Part shown: positions 7,405-14,999 of the stretch, in pieces
Layout of the letters: each line of letters opens with the position of its first letter
Numbering within the stretch: position 1 is the first letter of the stretch
NCBI GenBank assembly: GCA_964516095.1
Contig: CAZEYS010000024.1
Span: forward strand, 1 to 22,213
Source: Hydrogenothermus sp964516095
GTDB lineage: Bacteria > Aquificota > Aquificia > Aquificales > Hydrogenothermaceae
Length of the DNA: 22,213 nucleotides
Reading direction: 5' to 3'
Made by a program: the position numbers and the translations under genes
The notes under the pieces: model-generated
Told to the model about the DNA's origin: nothing
The model's input: only the letters and a program-made list of their open reading frames with translations
Database searches by the model: none

Positions 7405-8448
7405 ATGGACAGACCTAAAAATGATTTGCTACTTAGAGCAATAGAAAAAAAACCCATAGAGAGAACTCCTATCTGGCTTATGAGACAGGCTGGCAGATAC
7501 ATGCCAGAATATAGGCAGCTAAGAGAAAAGGCAGGAGATTTTAAAAAGTTTTACAAAAATATAGATTTGGCAACTAAAGCATCTATTCTTCCATATAAAC
7601 TTCTTGGTGTTGATGCCACTATTATTTTTTCAGATATATTAACGCCCTTAGAACCAATGGGATTTGATTTTGAATTTAGACAGGGAGAGGGACCTGTTTT
7701 TTTAAATCCTGTACAAACCCCTGAAGACACAGAAAGGTTAAAACCATTAGATGTAGAAAAAGTTTACTATGTTGGAGAAATCATAAAAGGTGTAAATAAA
7801 GAATTAGATAGAGCTATACCTACTATAGGTTTTTGCGGTGCACCTTTTACACTTGCAGCATATTTAATAGAAGGGAAAACCTCAAGAGACTTTAAAAAAG
7901 CCAAGGCATTTATGTACGATTACCCTGATGAATTCAAGGAACTATTAGACAAGTTATCTGATAGTTTAGTTGATTATTTATCATTTCAAATTGAATCTGG
8001 TGCAGATGTAGTTCAAATATTTGACAGCTGGGCAGGATACTTATCTCCTGATGATTATAAGCAATATGCACTACCAGCAGTAAAAAAAATTATTTCTAAA
8101 TTAAAACAGAAATATTCAACCCCTGTGATTCATTTCACTAAGGGAGTTGCTGGCTTTTTAGATGATATGATTACATCTGGAGCAGATGTTTACAGTGTCG
8201 ATTGGATGATTGACCTGAAAACTGTAAAAGAAAAAGTTTTTCCAGCTGCCAGCGTTCAAGGAAATTTAGACCCTGTTGTTTTGTATGCATCTGAAACAGT
8301 TATCCGAGAAAAGGTAAAAGAAATTTTGGATAAATGGGGAAAAGATAGTGGGCATGTATTCAATTTAGGGCACGGTCTTATGCCGGATATGGAATTTAGA
8401 AAAGTTAAATATTTAGTGCAAGTAGTAAAAGAAGAAAGTATTAGATGA
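7405..8448 (+). CDS. hemE: Uroporphyrinogen III decarboxylase
   Basis: Converts uroporphyrinogen III to coproporphyrinogen III by four decarboxylations in cytoplasmic heme synthesis. The 347-residue length is normal. The N-terminal signature WLMRQAGRYMPEYR holds the substrate-binding arginines (R27, R31). The catalytic Asp is D77 in FSDILTP, and the second signature GFCGAPFTLAAYLIEG and the C-terminal NLGHGLMPD are present. AGAGG precedes the ATG. It appears to lead a five-gene run ending in gatA; the supply of heme suits the cytochrome encoded next door, although that gene is transcribed the other way. Confidence 0.97.
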   Translation: MDRPKNDLLLRAIEKKPIERTPIWLMRQAGRYMPEYRQLREKAGDFKKFYKNIDLATKASILPYKLLGVDATIIFSDILTPLEPMGFDFEFRQGEGPVFLNPVQTPEDTERLKPLDVEKVYYVGEIIKGVNKELDRAIPTIGFCGAPFTLAAYLIEGKTSRDFKKAKAFMYDYPDEFKELLDKLSDSLVDYLSFQIESGADVVQIFDSWAGYLSPDDYKQYALPAVKKIISKLKQKYSTPVIHFTKGVAGFLDDMITSGADVYSVDWMIDLKTVKEKVFPAASVQGNLDPVVLYASETVIREKVKEILDKWGKDSGHVFNLGHGLMPDMEFRKVKYLVQVVKEESIR

Positions 8449-8483
8449 TATAATTAAATTTAATAAACTTAGGAGGTTTTTTA

Positions 8484-8891
8484 ATGGCTCCACCAAAAGA
8501 AGAGAAAAGAACAGTAGAATTAAAGTATGAAGATGAAAAATGGCTTGCAAAAGCTCTAAATGCTGAAGAAATAAAGGATATAGATATCTCATCTATGAAA
8601 GTCAAAGCAACAGATATAATGTTAATGTCTTTAGGATACTGCTTTGGTATAACAGTACAGGCTTACGCAAACCATAAAGGTTATAAAATAGAGGACCTGA
8701 ATATAGAAGTTATAGGAGAGAGACATCCACAAGAAAACAGATTTGAAAAGTTGATTTTAAATGTGTCATTTAAGTCTGATTTAACCCCTGAGCAAATTCA
8801 GAGAGTAATGGAAATTGGAAAAAGAGGATGTACAGTTGGAAATACAATAGAAAAAGGTGCTGTAATAGAAAAAAACTATGTAGGCACTTAA
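8484..8891 (+). CDS. OsmC/Ohr family protein
   Basis: 135 residues with the OsmC fold pattern: ATDIMLMSLGYCFGITVQAYA with C53, then RGCTVGNTIEKG with C116. In characterised members the two cysteines form the peroxidatic and resolving pair that reduces organic hydroperoxides, so a thiol peroxidase role is likely. The family also contains uncharacterised redox proteins, and this one is closest in look to the short YhfA-like group rather than Ohr. GGAGG lies just before the ATG. It starts 36 bases after hemE, and the next gene follows after one base, so co-transcription is likely. Confidence 0.8.
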   Translation: MAPPKEEKRTVELKYEDEKWLAKALNAEEIKDIDISSMKVKATDIMLMSLGYCFGITVQAYANHKGYKIEDLNIEVIGERHPQENRFEKLILNVSFKSDLTPEQIQRVMEIGKRGCTVGNTIEKGAVIEKNYVGT

Positions 8892-8892
8892 A

Positions 8893-9141
8893 ATGGACGT
8901 CTTAAACACCATATTTTTAGGCATTATAGCTATATGTATGGTAGTGATAACTGCAGGCATTTTTGTTATTACTGTAGTTATGGTAGGAATTTTAAAAACG
9001 CTGAAAGAAATACTTATAGAACTGAAAATAGATTACAAAGTTTTATCACCAAAACTACACCATATTGTAGAAAACTTAGAGTTTACAACTTCTATTTTCA
9101 GCATTCTATCTATATTTAAACGGAGAAAGAAAGAAAAATGA
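8893..9141 (+). CDS. Small membrane protein, DUF948-like
   Basis: 82 residues. One long hydrophobic segment (about residues 5-34) is followed by an amphipathic helix (KTLKEILIELKIDYKVLSPK) and a basic tail KRRKKEK, so a single-pass protein with a cytoplasmic helix is likely. I recognise no catalytic motif. The layout resembles DUF948 proteins such as Bacillus YtxG, and the next gene resembles YtxH, its usual neighbour, which is the main support for the call. It begins one base after the OsmC-like gene and overlaps the next gene by four bases (ATGA). Confidence 0.65.
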   Translation: MDVLNTIFLGIIAICMVVITAGIFVITVVMVGILKTLKEILIELKIDYKVLSPKLHHIVENLEFTTSIFSILSIFKRRKKEK

Positions 9142-9413
9142 AAAGAGAAGGACTTGGTTTTGTTGTAGGTTTTCTCTGTGGTGTTGGGGTCTCATATCTG
9201 GCCTATAGAAATAAAGCTAAATTGAAAGAAAAGTTGGATGCTATCGAAAAACAAATAAATAGTTTAGAAATAAAAGAAAAACTGCAAGATATTATTAGCA
9301 GTCTAAAAAATATTCTTGAGCAATCAGATAAAATAGAAAAAGATACTCAGGAAGAGATATTAAGAGAAGTTGAGAAAAGAATAAAAAAATTAGAAGAAAT
9401 AATAAAGAGGTGA
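9138..9413 (+). CDS. YtxH-like membrane-anchored coiled-coil protein
   Basis: 91 residues. A glycine-rich hydrophobic N terminus (GFVVGFLCGVGVSYLAY) is followed by a charged helix rich in K and E that would form a coiled coil to the end. That N-terminal Gly-rich anchor followed by a long helix is the pattern of YtxH/GvpP-like proteins, known as general stress proteins in Bacillus; molecular function is unknown. Its ATG overlaps the upstream stop by four bases, and gatA starts three bases after its stop, so it lies within one transcription unit. Confidence 0.65.
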   Translation: MKREGLGFVVGFLCGVGVSYLAYRNKAKLKEKLDAIEKQINSLEIKEKLQDIISSLKNILEQSDKIEKDTQEEILREVEKRIKKLEEIIKR

Positions 9414-9416
9414 ACC

Positions 9417-10868
9417 ATGGAACTATGGAAAAAAAGTATAAAAGAACTATCTACTTCCATAAAAAAGAAAGAAATAAAACCTTCTGAAATAGTTGAAAGC
9501 TTCATAAAAAGAAAAGAAAGCATTGAACCTAAAATAAAATCCTATGTGACAGATTTATATCAGCAGGCATATGATGAAGCTAAAAAGAAAGATGAAGAAG
9601 TTTTGAAACTTGAAAATATACCAGATTTGTTTGGGATACCTATAGCCATAAAAGACAATATTTCAACTAAAGGAATAAAAACAACCTGTTCATCTAAAAT
9701 GCTTGAAAATTATATTCCACCTTTTGATGCTACTGTTATAGAAAAATTAAAACAGGAAGGATATATCTTAACTGGCAAAACAAATATGGATGAATTTGCT
9801 ATGGGTTCTTCAACTGAGAACTCTGCATTTTTTACAACTAAAAACCCGTGGGATATGGAGAGAGTTCCTGGAGGCTCTTCAGGAGGGTCTGCTGCCTGTG
9901 TTGGAGCTGGAATTGTCCCAGCTTCCCTTGGCTCTGACACAGGAGGTTCAATAAGACAACCAGCAGCATTTTGCGGAGTTGTTGGATTGAAACCAACATA
10001 TGGTAGAGTATCACGATACGGACTTGTTGCTTTTGCATCATCATTAGACCAGATTGGACCAATCACAAAAACAGTAGAAGACAGTGCAATATTACTAAAC
10101 GTAATATCTGGTAAAGATGAAAAAGATTCAACCTCCAGAGATTTACCCCAAGAGGACTTCACAAAATACATAGGGAAGGATATAAAAGGGGTGAAAATAG
10201 GTATCCCTGAGGAGTTTTTTTCTGACGAACTTGACCCATACATAAAAGAAACTGTTTTAAATGCTGTAAAACAGCTTGAAAAGGAAGGAGCAGAAGTTGT
10301 AGATATATCACTACCTACAGCTAAATATGCAATTGAAGCGTACTATATCATTGCTCCATCTGAAGCTTCTTCAAACCTTGCAAGATTTGATGGCGTTAGA
10401 TATGGATATAGAGCCAAAAACTACAAAGACTTAGAAGATATGTATTCAAAAACCAGAGATGAAGGATTTGGACCAGAAGTTAAAAGAAGAATAATGCTTG
10501 GTACATATTCTCTATCTTCTGGATATTATGATGCCTATTATTTAAAAGCCCAAAAGGTAAGAACCTTAATCTATCAAGAGTTTATGAGAGCTTTTGAAAA
10601 TGTAGATGTTATCATAACACCAACAACTCCAGATGTGGCATTTAAAATTGGGGAAAAATCTAACGACCCAATTCAGATGTATCTTTCTGATATATTTACA
10701 GTTTCTGTAAATATGGCAACAGTTCCTGCCATAAGCATACCTTGTGGATTTAAAGATAATCTTCCTGTTGGAATGCAGATAATAGCTAAACCTTTTGACG
10801 AAGGTAAGCTATTCCAAGTCGCTCATTATTATGAAAGATTAAACGACTTTTACAAAAGGTTTCCATAG
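9417..10868 (+). CDS. gatA: Glutamyl-tRNA(Gln)/aspartyl-tRNA(Asn) amidotransferase subunit A
   Basis: Amidase subunit of GatCAB, which releases ammonia from glutamine or asparagine so GatB can amidate mischarged Glu-tRNA(Gln) or Asp-tRNA(Asn). 483 residues, the normal length. The amidase triad is intact: K79 in AIKDNI, cis-Ser S154 in PGGSSGGSAA and S178 in SDTGGSIRQP; these numbers coincide with those I recall for Staphylococcus GatA. The GatA-specific segment GTYSLSSGYYDAYY is also present. AGAGG precedes the ATG. gatB and gatC are not in the window, so the complex genes are dispersed. It is the last gene of the run starting at hemE; no terminator hairpin is visible after it. Confidence 0.97.
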   Translation: MELWKKSIKELSTSIKKKEIKPSEIVESFIKRKESIEPKIKSYVTDLYQQAYDEAKKKDEEVLKLENIPDLFGIPIAIKDNISTKGIKTTCSSKMLENYIPPFDATVIEKLKQEGYILTGKTNMDEFAMGSSTENSAFFTTKNPWDMERVPGGSSGGSAACVGAGIVPASLGSDTGGSIRQPAAFCGVVGLKPTYGRVSRYGLVAFASSLDQIGPITKTVEDSAILLNVISGKDEKDSTSRDLPQEDFTKYIGKDIKGVKIGIPEEFFSDELDPYIKETVLNAVKQLEKEGAEVVDISLPTAKYAIEAYYIIAPSEASSNLARFDGVRYGYRAKNYKDLEDMYSKTRDEGFGPEVKRRIMLGTYSLSSGYYDAYYLKAQKVRTLIYQEFMRAFENVDVIITPTTPDVAFKIGEKSNDPIQMYLSDIFTVSVNMATVPAISIPCGFKDNLPVGMQIIAKPFDEGKLFQVAHYYERLNDFYKRFP

Positions 10869-10878
10869 TAGTTAATTA

Positions 10879-10907
10879 TTGCATTTAAATAATGGATTAC
10901 ATATATT
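10879..10907 (+). promoter_or_regulatory. Probable promoter for the KaiC-like gene pair
   Basis: TTGCAT (10879-10884) and TATATT (10902-10907) are separated by exactly 17 bases. They lie in the 75-base gap between gatA and the ATPase gene, 36 bases before its ATG. Confidence 0.5.
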
Positions 10908-10943
10908 TATGATTAGACTTAAGTATTTTAAAAGGAGGGGCTA

Positions 10944-11843
10944 ATGGCAGAATATCAGTATCAGGAAAAAGAACACTCTTTTGAAGAACACCACTATCCA
11001 GAAGTAGTTAAAGAAGCTATATTTGTTGGACATGAAGCTCTTGCAAAGGCCCCTAAAATCTATGGAATTCCTACAGGTATAGAAGGCCTTGACGATTTAT
11101 TTTTTACAGTGGAAGTAGAAAATGGAAAAATTGTGAAAAAAAGTTTAGGTGGAATTCCAGCGTATTCTGTTTTTAATATAACTGGAGTTTCAGATACAGG
11201 AAAATCACTTATGGTAGAACAATTTGCTGTAAAGCAGGCAAGTGAAGGTCACAAAGTCGCATTTATAACTGTAGAAACACCTGCAAATTTTGTTGCTGCT
11301 TCTTTAAAACTAAGAGCTGCAGCAATGGGATTAAATTTTGAAGAATTTGAAGATAATATCATTCTAATAGATGCTGCCTCAAACTCAAAAATAAGAGAGA
11401 ACTTACCAGATTTGCTGGCAACTTTAGCCTACGCAATTAAAACTTACAAGATTAAATTTACAGTTATAGATTCTATTACTGGCTTATTTGAAAATAAAGA
11501 GTCTATTGCAAGGGGAATAGTTAGAAGGATTTTTAACTTTTTAAAAAAATGGTACCAGACAGCATTACTTGTTTCTCAAAAGAGAAGTGGGCATGAGGAA
11601 CTCACAGCAGAAGCTGCAGGTGGATATGCTGTAGGACATATAGTTGATGGAACAATGGTTCTTGCAAAAGAAATCATAGATACTACATATAAAGCTAAAA
11701 TATACAAAAAGGAAATAGGTGATATTGTAAGACTGTTTAGAATAGATGGTTGTAGAATGTCAGGCCATGATACAAAAACACACTTTATGGAAATAACAGA
11801 AACAGGACTTGTGAAAATTTTAGGGCCCATAAGTGGAAAATAA
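10944..11843 (+). CDS. KaiC/RadA-like RecA-superfamily ATPase (thermophile KaiC-domain family)
   Basis: Single-domain KaiC-type ATPase of 299 residues. The leader IYGIPTGIEGLDDLF (39-53) is the usual start of KaiC and RadA domains. Walker A is GVSDTGKS (81-88), the catalytic Glu is in TVETPAN (E111), and Walker B is FTVIDSITG with D176. The C-terminal RIDGCRMSGHDTKTHFMEIT resembles the KaiC K(M)RGS-HD segment. A short insert (about 54-72) separates the leader from the P-loop. I assign it to the AF_0795-type KaiC family, which I recall as sporadic and restricted to thermophiles (archaea, Aquificae and others). Its biological role is not known; the helix-turn-helix gene 23 bases downstream suggests signalling or gene control. 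AGGAGG precedes the ATG. It has no zinc finger or Lon-like domain, so it is not RadA/Sms. Confidence 0.85.
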   Translation: MAEYQYQEKEHSFEEHHYPEVVKEAIFVGHEALAKAPKIYGIPTGIEGLDDLFFTVEVENGKIVKKSLGGIPAYSVFNITGVSDTGKSLMVEQFAVKQASEGHKVAFITVETPANFVAASLKLRAAAMGLNFEEFEDNIILIDAASNSKIRENLPDLLATLAYAIKTYKIKFTVIDSITGLFENKESIARGIVRRIFNFLKKWYQTALLVSQKRSGHEELTAEAAGGYAVGHIVDGTMVLAKEIIDTTYKAKIYKKEIGDIVRLFRIDGCRMSGHDTKTHFMEITETGLVKILGPISGK

Positions 11844-11866
11844 AAATATAAAGTGGAGGTGCTAAA

Positions 11867-12523
11867 ATGGTAGTACTTTTAACAGGACAAGAAATTAACG
11901 AAGCAGACCTGGAAAATCTCGTTTCAAGGGTCTTTTTCAAATCTTTAGATTTACTTGGAGGTCTTTCAAAACTTGCTGAGTATAGAACATTAACATGGCT
12001 TCCTTCTCTTGCAAGAGCTTCATTTGTAATTGTTTTAAGGGAAGAGTATTTAAAAACAGAAGAAGAAATAGCAGCTATAGTTGGATTAACTAAAAATACG
12101 GTTAGAAATATTTTAAGAGCAGACCCAGAACTTGCTCTTTACAAAATACAGCACATGGACGAATTAACAAAAGAAGAGAAAAAGGAACTACGTGTTCACA
12201 CTGCAGGTGGGATAGCTAAACTTGCGTATAAACTTGTGAAAGAAGGACAGGATGCTCAAGTACTGCTTGAATTTTGTGCAGCAACTGGTGCAAAAGTTGC
12301 TCAAGTTTGTGAAGTTCCATGGGCTTATGCTGTCCTTAAAAGATTAAAAGGTGTTAAATACCCAATAATGAATTCTGATATATTAGCTGAAAAATTAAAA
12401 GGTATAGATATTAAAGGCCTACCAGCAACAGATGTTGTAAGAGAAATATCCTATCCTATCAGAACACCTGCTGAACTGCTTCACGAAATAAAAGAATACT
12501 TACAAATGAAAGGGATAGAATAA
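11867..12523 (+). CDS. Helix-turn-helix regulator that pairs with KaiC-like ATPases
   Basis: 218 residues. Residues 63-84 (KTEEEIAAIVGLTKNTVRNI) form a clear helix-turn-helix that resembles sigma-region or LuxR-type DNA-binding helices. The N-terminal part (1-60) contains FKSLDLLGGLSKLAEYRTLTWLPSLARASF and appears helical; the C-terminal 110 residues carry no motif I recognise. I believe this matches the probable regulatory domain described as regularly adjacent to KaiC-domain proteins in archaea and thermophilic bacteria. GGAGGTG precedes the ATG and a strong terminator follows, so the two genes form a closed unit. DNA binding is inferred from the HTH alone, and the target is unknown. Confidence 0.75.
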   Translation: MVVLLTGQEINEADLENLVSRVFFKSLDLLGGLSKLAEYRTLTWLPSLARASFVIVLREEYLKTEEEIAAIVGLTKNTVRNILRADPELALYKIQHMDELTKEEKKELRVHTAGGIAKLAYKLVKEGQDAQVLLEFCAATGAKVAQVCEVPWAYAVLKRLKGVKYPIMNSDILAEKLKGIDIKGLPATDVVREISYPIRTPAELLHEIKEYLQMKGIE

Positions 12524-12535
12524 TTAAGTTATAGC

Positions 12536-12557
12536 GGGAGCTTTATGCTCCCATTTT
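12536..12557 (+). terminator. Terminator of the KaiC-like gene pair
   Basis: 6-bp stem GGGAGC (12536-12541) / GCTCCC (12547-12552) around the loop TTTAT, followed by ATTTTACT. The T-run is short, so efficiency may be moderate. It ends one base before the stop codon of the convergent GGDEF gene. Confidence 0.7.
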
Positions 12558-12558
12558 A

Positions 12559-13566
12559 CTAACTTATAACAACTCTATTTTTCCCATCTTTTTTGGCTTT
12601 ATAAAGGGCTTTATCAGCCATGTCTATTATTTTGAGTAAGATTGTATCATCAAAATGTCTTATCTCTGTTAAGCCAATAGAAACAGTTATCTTCTTTCCA
12701 TAATTTTCCTCAAAATAATCTTCTATATGTTTTCTTATTTTTTCAGCCACTTTAAAAGCTTCCTCTTTAGTTGTTTCAGGTAAGATTATTAGAAATTCTT
12801 CTCCTCCCCATCTTCCAACATAATCGGTTTCTCGTGTTACTTGTCTTAAAATTCTTGCAAAATCTTTCAAAACAGTATCTCCGAAGTTATGTCCATATGT
12901 ATCATTTATTTTTTTAAAATCATCTATATCTAACAGAAGTATAGACAAAGGTCTTCCATATCTTTTTACTCTTTTGAGTTCTGCTTGAAGTAGCTGCAAT
13001 AGCTTTCTTCTGTTATAAACTCTGGTGAGACTGTCGTAAAAGGCTACTTTGTCTAAGTATATTAAAGTATTAGTCACATCTTTTATTACAGAGTTTCCTA
13101 CATATATAATAATAAATAGTCCTGTAAAAATTGTTAAATATGCAAAATAGTTATAAGGTAAATTAATAATGTGAGTTAAATGTAAAAGAACTGTAATTCC
13201 CAAAATAGACACATATATGGCTGATAGAATATTGGATTCTTTCAAAGGGAGTAAAAGGTAAACCAATGAGACCCATATAATTGACCACATAAAACCTGTT
13301 TTATCTATACCCCCATTGACAAAAGCTGTATAAGCAATAATAGCTCCAAATATAAAATTTATAATAAGGCTTTTTTCGTAATTTTTGGTTTTTAGAAAAT
13401 ACACCAATGCAAAAGTAAAACCCAAGAAAGCAACTACAAAAGAAAAGATATATTTATGCAAATCTCCAAGAAAATAGTGTATAATAGAAAATACAAAAAG
13501 GGATATAACTGAAATTATATAAAAGGCAAATAAATTTCTTTTTATGTTTAATATAGTGTTTGCCAT
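12559..13566 (-). CDS. Membrane diguanylate cyclase (GGDEF)
   Basis: Makes cyclic di-GMP from two GTP. 335 residues from the chosen start. Six hydrophobic segments (about 13-33, 38-58, 67-83, 92-108, 113-130, 139-158) form a membrane sensor region of no family I can name; a GGDEF domain follows (about 172-335). The active-site signature is GGEEF (254-258), with the metal-binding region LLDIDDFKKIND intact. RETD at 245-248, five residues before GGEEF, is a proper inhibitory I-site, so product feedback is expected. No EAL or HD-GYP domain is present. The frame opens 20 codons earlier at an ATG (13626), but GGGAGAGG lies eight bases before the ATG at 13566, which I therefore use. It is divergent from bioF with 67 bases between starts. 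Confidence 0.9.
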   Translation of the reverse strand: MANTILNIKRNLFAFYIISVISLFVFSIIHYFLGDLHKYIFSFVVAFLGFTFALVYFLKTKNYEKSLIINFIFGAIIAYTAFVNGGIDKTGFMWSIIWVSLVYLLLPLKESNILSAIYVSILGITVLLHLTHIINLPYNYFAYLTIFTGLFIIIYVGNSVIKDVTNTLIYLDKVAFYDSLTRVYNRRKLLQLLQAELKRVKRYGRPLSILLLDIDDFKKINDTYGHNFGDTVLKDFARILRQVTRETDYVGRWGGEEFLIILPETTKEEAFKVAEKIRKHIEDYFEENYGKKITVSIGLTEIRHFDDTILLKIIDMADKALYKAKKDGKNRVVIS

Positions 13567-13633
13567 AAAACAAACCTCTCCCCTTCGCTTAATATTAATG
13601 CTAACACAATAATCAAAATCGGGCAATAAAGCT

Positions 13634-14764
13634 TTGAAATTTAGTGATTTTTTAAAAAACGAGATAGATGAACTAAAAAGGAAAAATCTGTATCGAAAAA
13701 GAGAGACTTTAAGTGAAAATATTATAAATTTTTCTTCAAATGATTATCTTGGTCTAAGAAATAATCAGTATATAAAAAAACTTTTATGTGAAAATATAAA
13801 AAATTTATCTCTTGGAAGTGGAGCCTCAACACATATCAGCGGTTACACAACTATCCAGCAGAATTTAGAAAAAAAACTTGCAAAATTCAAAAAAACTGAA
13901 GATTGTTTGGTAGTTGGAAGCGGATATTTGGCAAATGTAGGTTTAATAGCAGCCCTAACAAAACCAGATGATGTTATATTCAGTGATGAACTCAATCATG
14001 CTTCAATAATAGATGGTATAAGATTATCAAAAGCTAAAAGAGTAATTTATAAACACTGTGATATAGTAGATTTAGAAAAAAAAATAAAAGATATAAACCC
14101 TACTAAAGGTCGTATTTTTATAGTTACAGACGGTGTATTTAGTATGGAAGGGGACATTGCACCTATAGATAGATTGTACACCTTGGCGAAAAAATATAAT
14201 GCAGTTCTTATTATTGATGATGCCCATGCAACTGGAGTAATTGGAGATGGTAGAGGAAGTTTATTCCATTTTGGCCTAAACCCAGATGAAAATATCATAC
14301 AGATGGGAACATTATCCAAAGCCATCGGCAGCTATGGAGCATTTATATGTGGAACAAATTTATTAGTTGAATATCTTATAAATAAAATGAGAACTGTAAT
14401 TTTTACAACTGCATTATCAGATATGCAAAATTTTGTATCCTTGAAAAACTTAGAAATTATAGAAAAAAATCCGAATATGACAAAAGAGCTTTTAGAAAAG
14501 GCAAAATTTTTATACGAAAATATAAAAGATATTCCATTAAAAGTTAAATATTATGGAGTACCTATAATTTCAATTATAACGAAAACAGAAGAGAAAGCTC
14601 TCTATCTTAGAGATAAACTGCTGGAACATGGATACTTTGTACAGGCAATAAGACCTCCAACAGTACCTAAAGGAGAAAGCCGGCTAAGAATAACTGTAAG
14701 TTATTCCCACACTTACGAGGAAATAAAAGATTTTATTAAAACCCTTAAAGGAGTAATAAAATGA
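13634..14764 (+). CDS. bioF: 8-amino-7-oxononanoate synthase
   Basis: PLP enzyme of the alpha-oxoamine synthase family that condenses pimeloyl thioester with L-alanine in biotin synthesis. 376 residues, normal length. FSSNDYLGL near the N terminus, the ring-stacking His in DELNHAS, the PLP-phenol Asp in DDAHATG (D195-H198) and the PLP-binding Lys K229 in GTLSKAIGSYGAF are all seen. The IGSYGAF ending favours this enzyme over 2-amino-3-ketobutyrate ligase. No ATG lies near the start: the frame is open from 13613 and TTG at 13634 is the only usual start codon, with a weak GGG upstream, so initiation may be inefficient. It leads a three-gene run. birA lies nearby on the other strand; other biotin genes are not in the window. 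Confidence 0.9.
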   Translation: MKFSDFLKNEIDELKRKNLYRKRETLSENIINFSSNDYLGLRNNQYIKKLLCENIKNLSLGSGASTHISGYTTIQQNLEKKLAKFKKTEDCLVVGSGYLANVGLIAALTKPDDVIFSDELNHASIIDGIRLSKAKRVIYKHCDIVDLEKKIKDINPTKGRIFIVTDGVFSMEGDIAPIDRLYTLAKKYNAVLIIDDAHATGVIGDGRGSLFHFGLNPDENIIQMGTLSKAIGSYGAFICGTNLLVEYLINKMRTVIFTTALSDMQNFVSLKNLEIIEKNPNMTKELLEKAKFLYENIKDIPLKVKYYGVPIISIITKTEEKALYLRDKLLEHGYFVQAIRPPTVPKGESRLRITVSYSHTYEEIKDFIKTLKGVIK

Positions 14765-14997
14765 AAAAAATACTTCAAAAAATAGAAACAGATACAGGTA
14801 TAATGTTAAAATTAGAAATGGATGTTATATCCAACGAGTATCAGTTAACTATAGATGACGGACGAACAGTGAAAGTGTTCAAAGGCAGTTTAGACCAAAT
14901 ACAGAAAGAGGCCAAAAAATACTTTATAAGCTCGTTAAAAAACATAAAAGATAAGGTAGAAATTTCCCTACTTGAAGAAATGCTAAAGAGGAGCTAA
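14761..14997 (+). CDS. Uncharacterised 78-residue protein coupled to bioF
   Basis: Small soluble protein that I do not recognise. It reads as a charged N-terminal part with likely strands (MLKLEMDVISNEYQLTID, then GRTVKVFKG) followed by a helical C terminus (LDQIQKEAKKYFISSLK). There is no signal peptide, membrane segment or cysteine motif. Its ATG overlaps the bioF stop by four bases (ATGA) and AAAGGAG lies seven bases upstream, so translation is well supported and coupled. The next gene starts two bases after its stop. Such tight placement argues for a real protein; its link to biotin or hydroxyacid metabolism is unknown. Confidence 0.75.
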   Translation: MKKILQKIETDTGIMLKLEMDVISNEYQLTIDDGRTVKVFKGSLDQIQKEAKKYFISSLKNIKDKVEISLLEEMLKRS

Positions 14998-14999
14998 AA

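Noticed and set aside
9710..10243. Long minus-strand open frame (177 codons) inside gatA
   Set aside because: It lies wholly inside a conserved gene, has no ribosome site and its translation shows no motif; a coding shadow.
10944..11843. RadA/Sms or circadian KaiC as identity of the ATPase
   Set aside because: No zinc finger or Lon-like domain for RadA, only one KaiC domain, and no kaiA or kaiB nearby.
13567..13633. BirA operator between the GGDEF gene and bioF
   Set aside because: Only a vague half-site (TTGTGTTAGC on the minus strand) is present; no paired inverted half-sites at the usual spacing.
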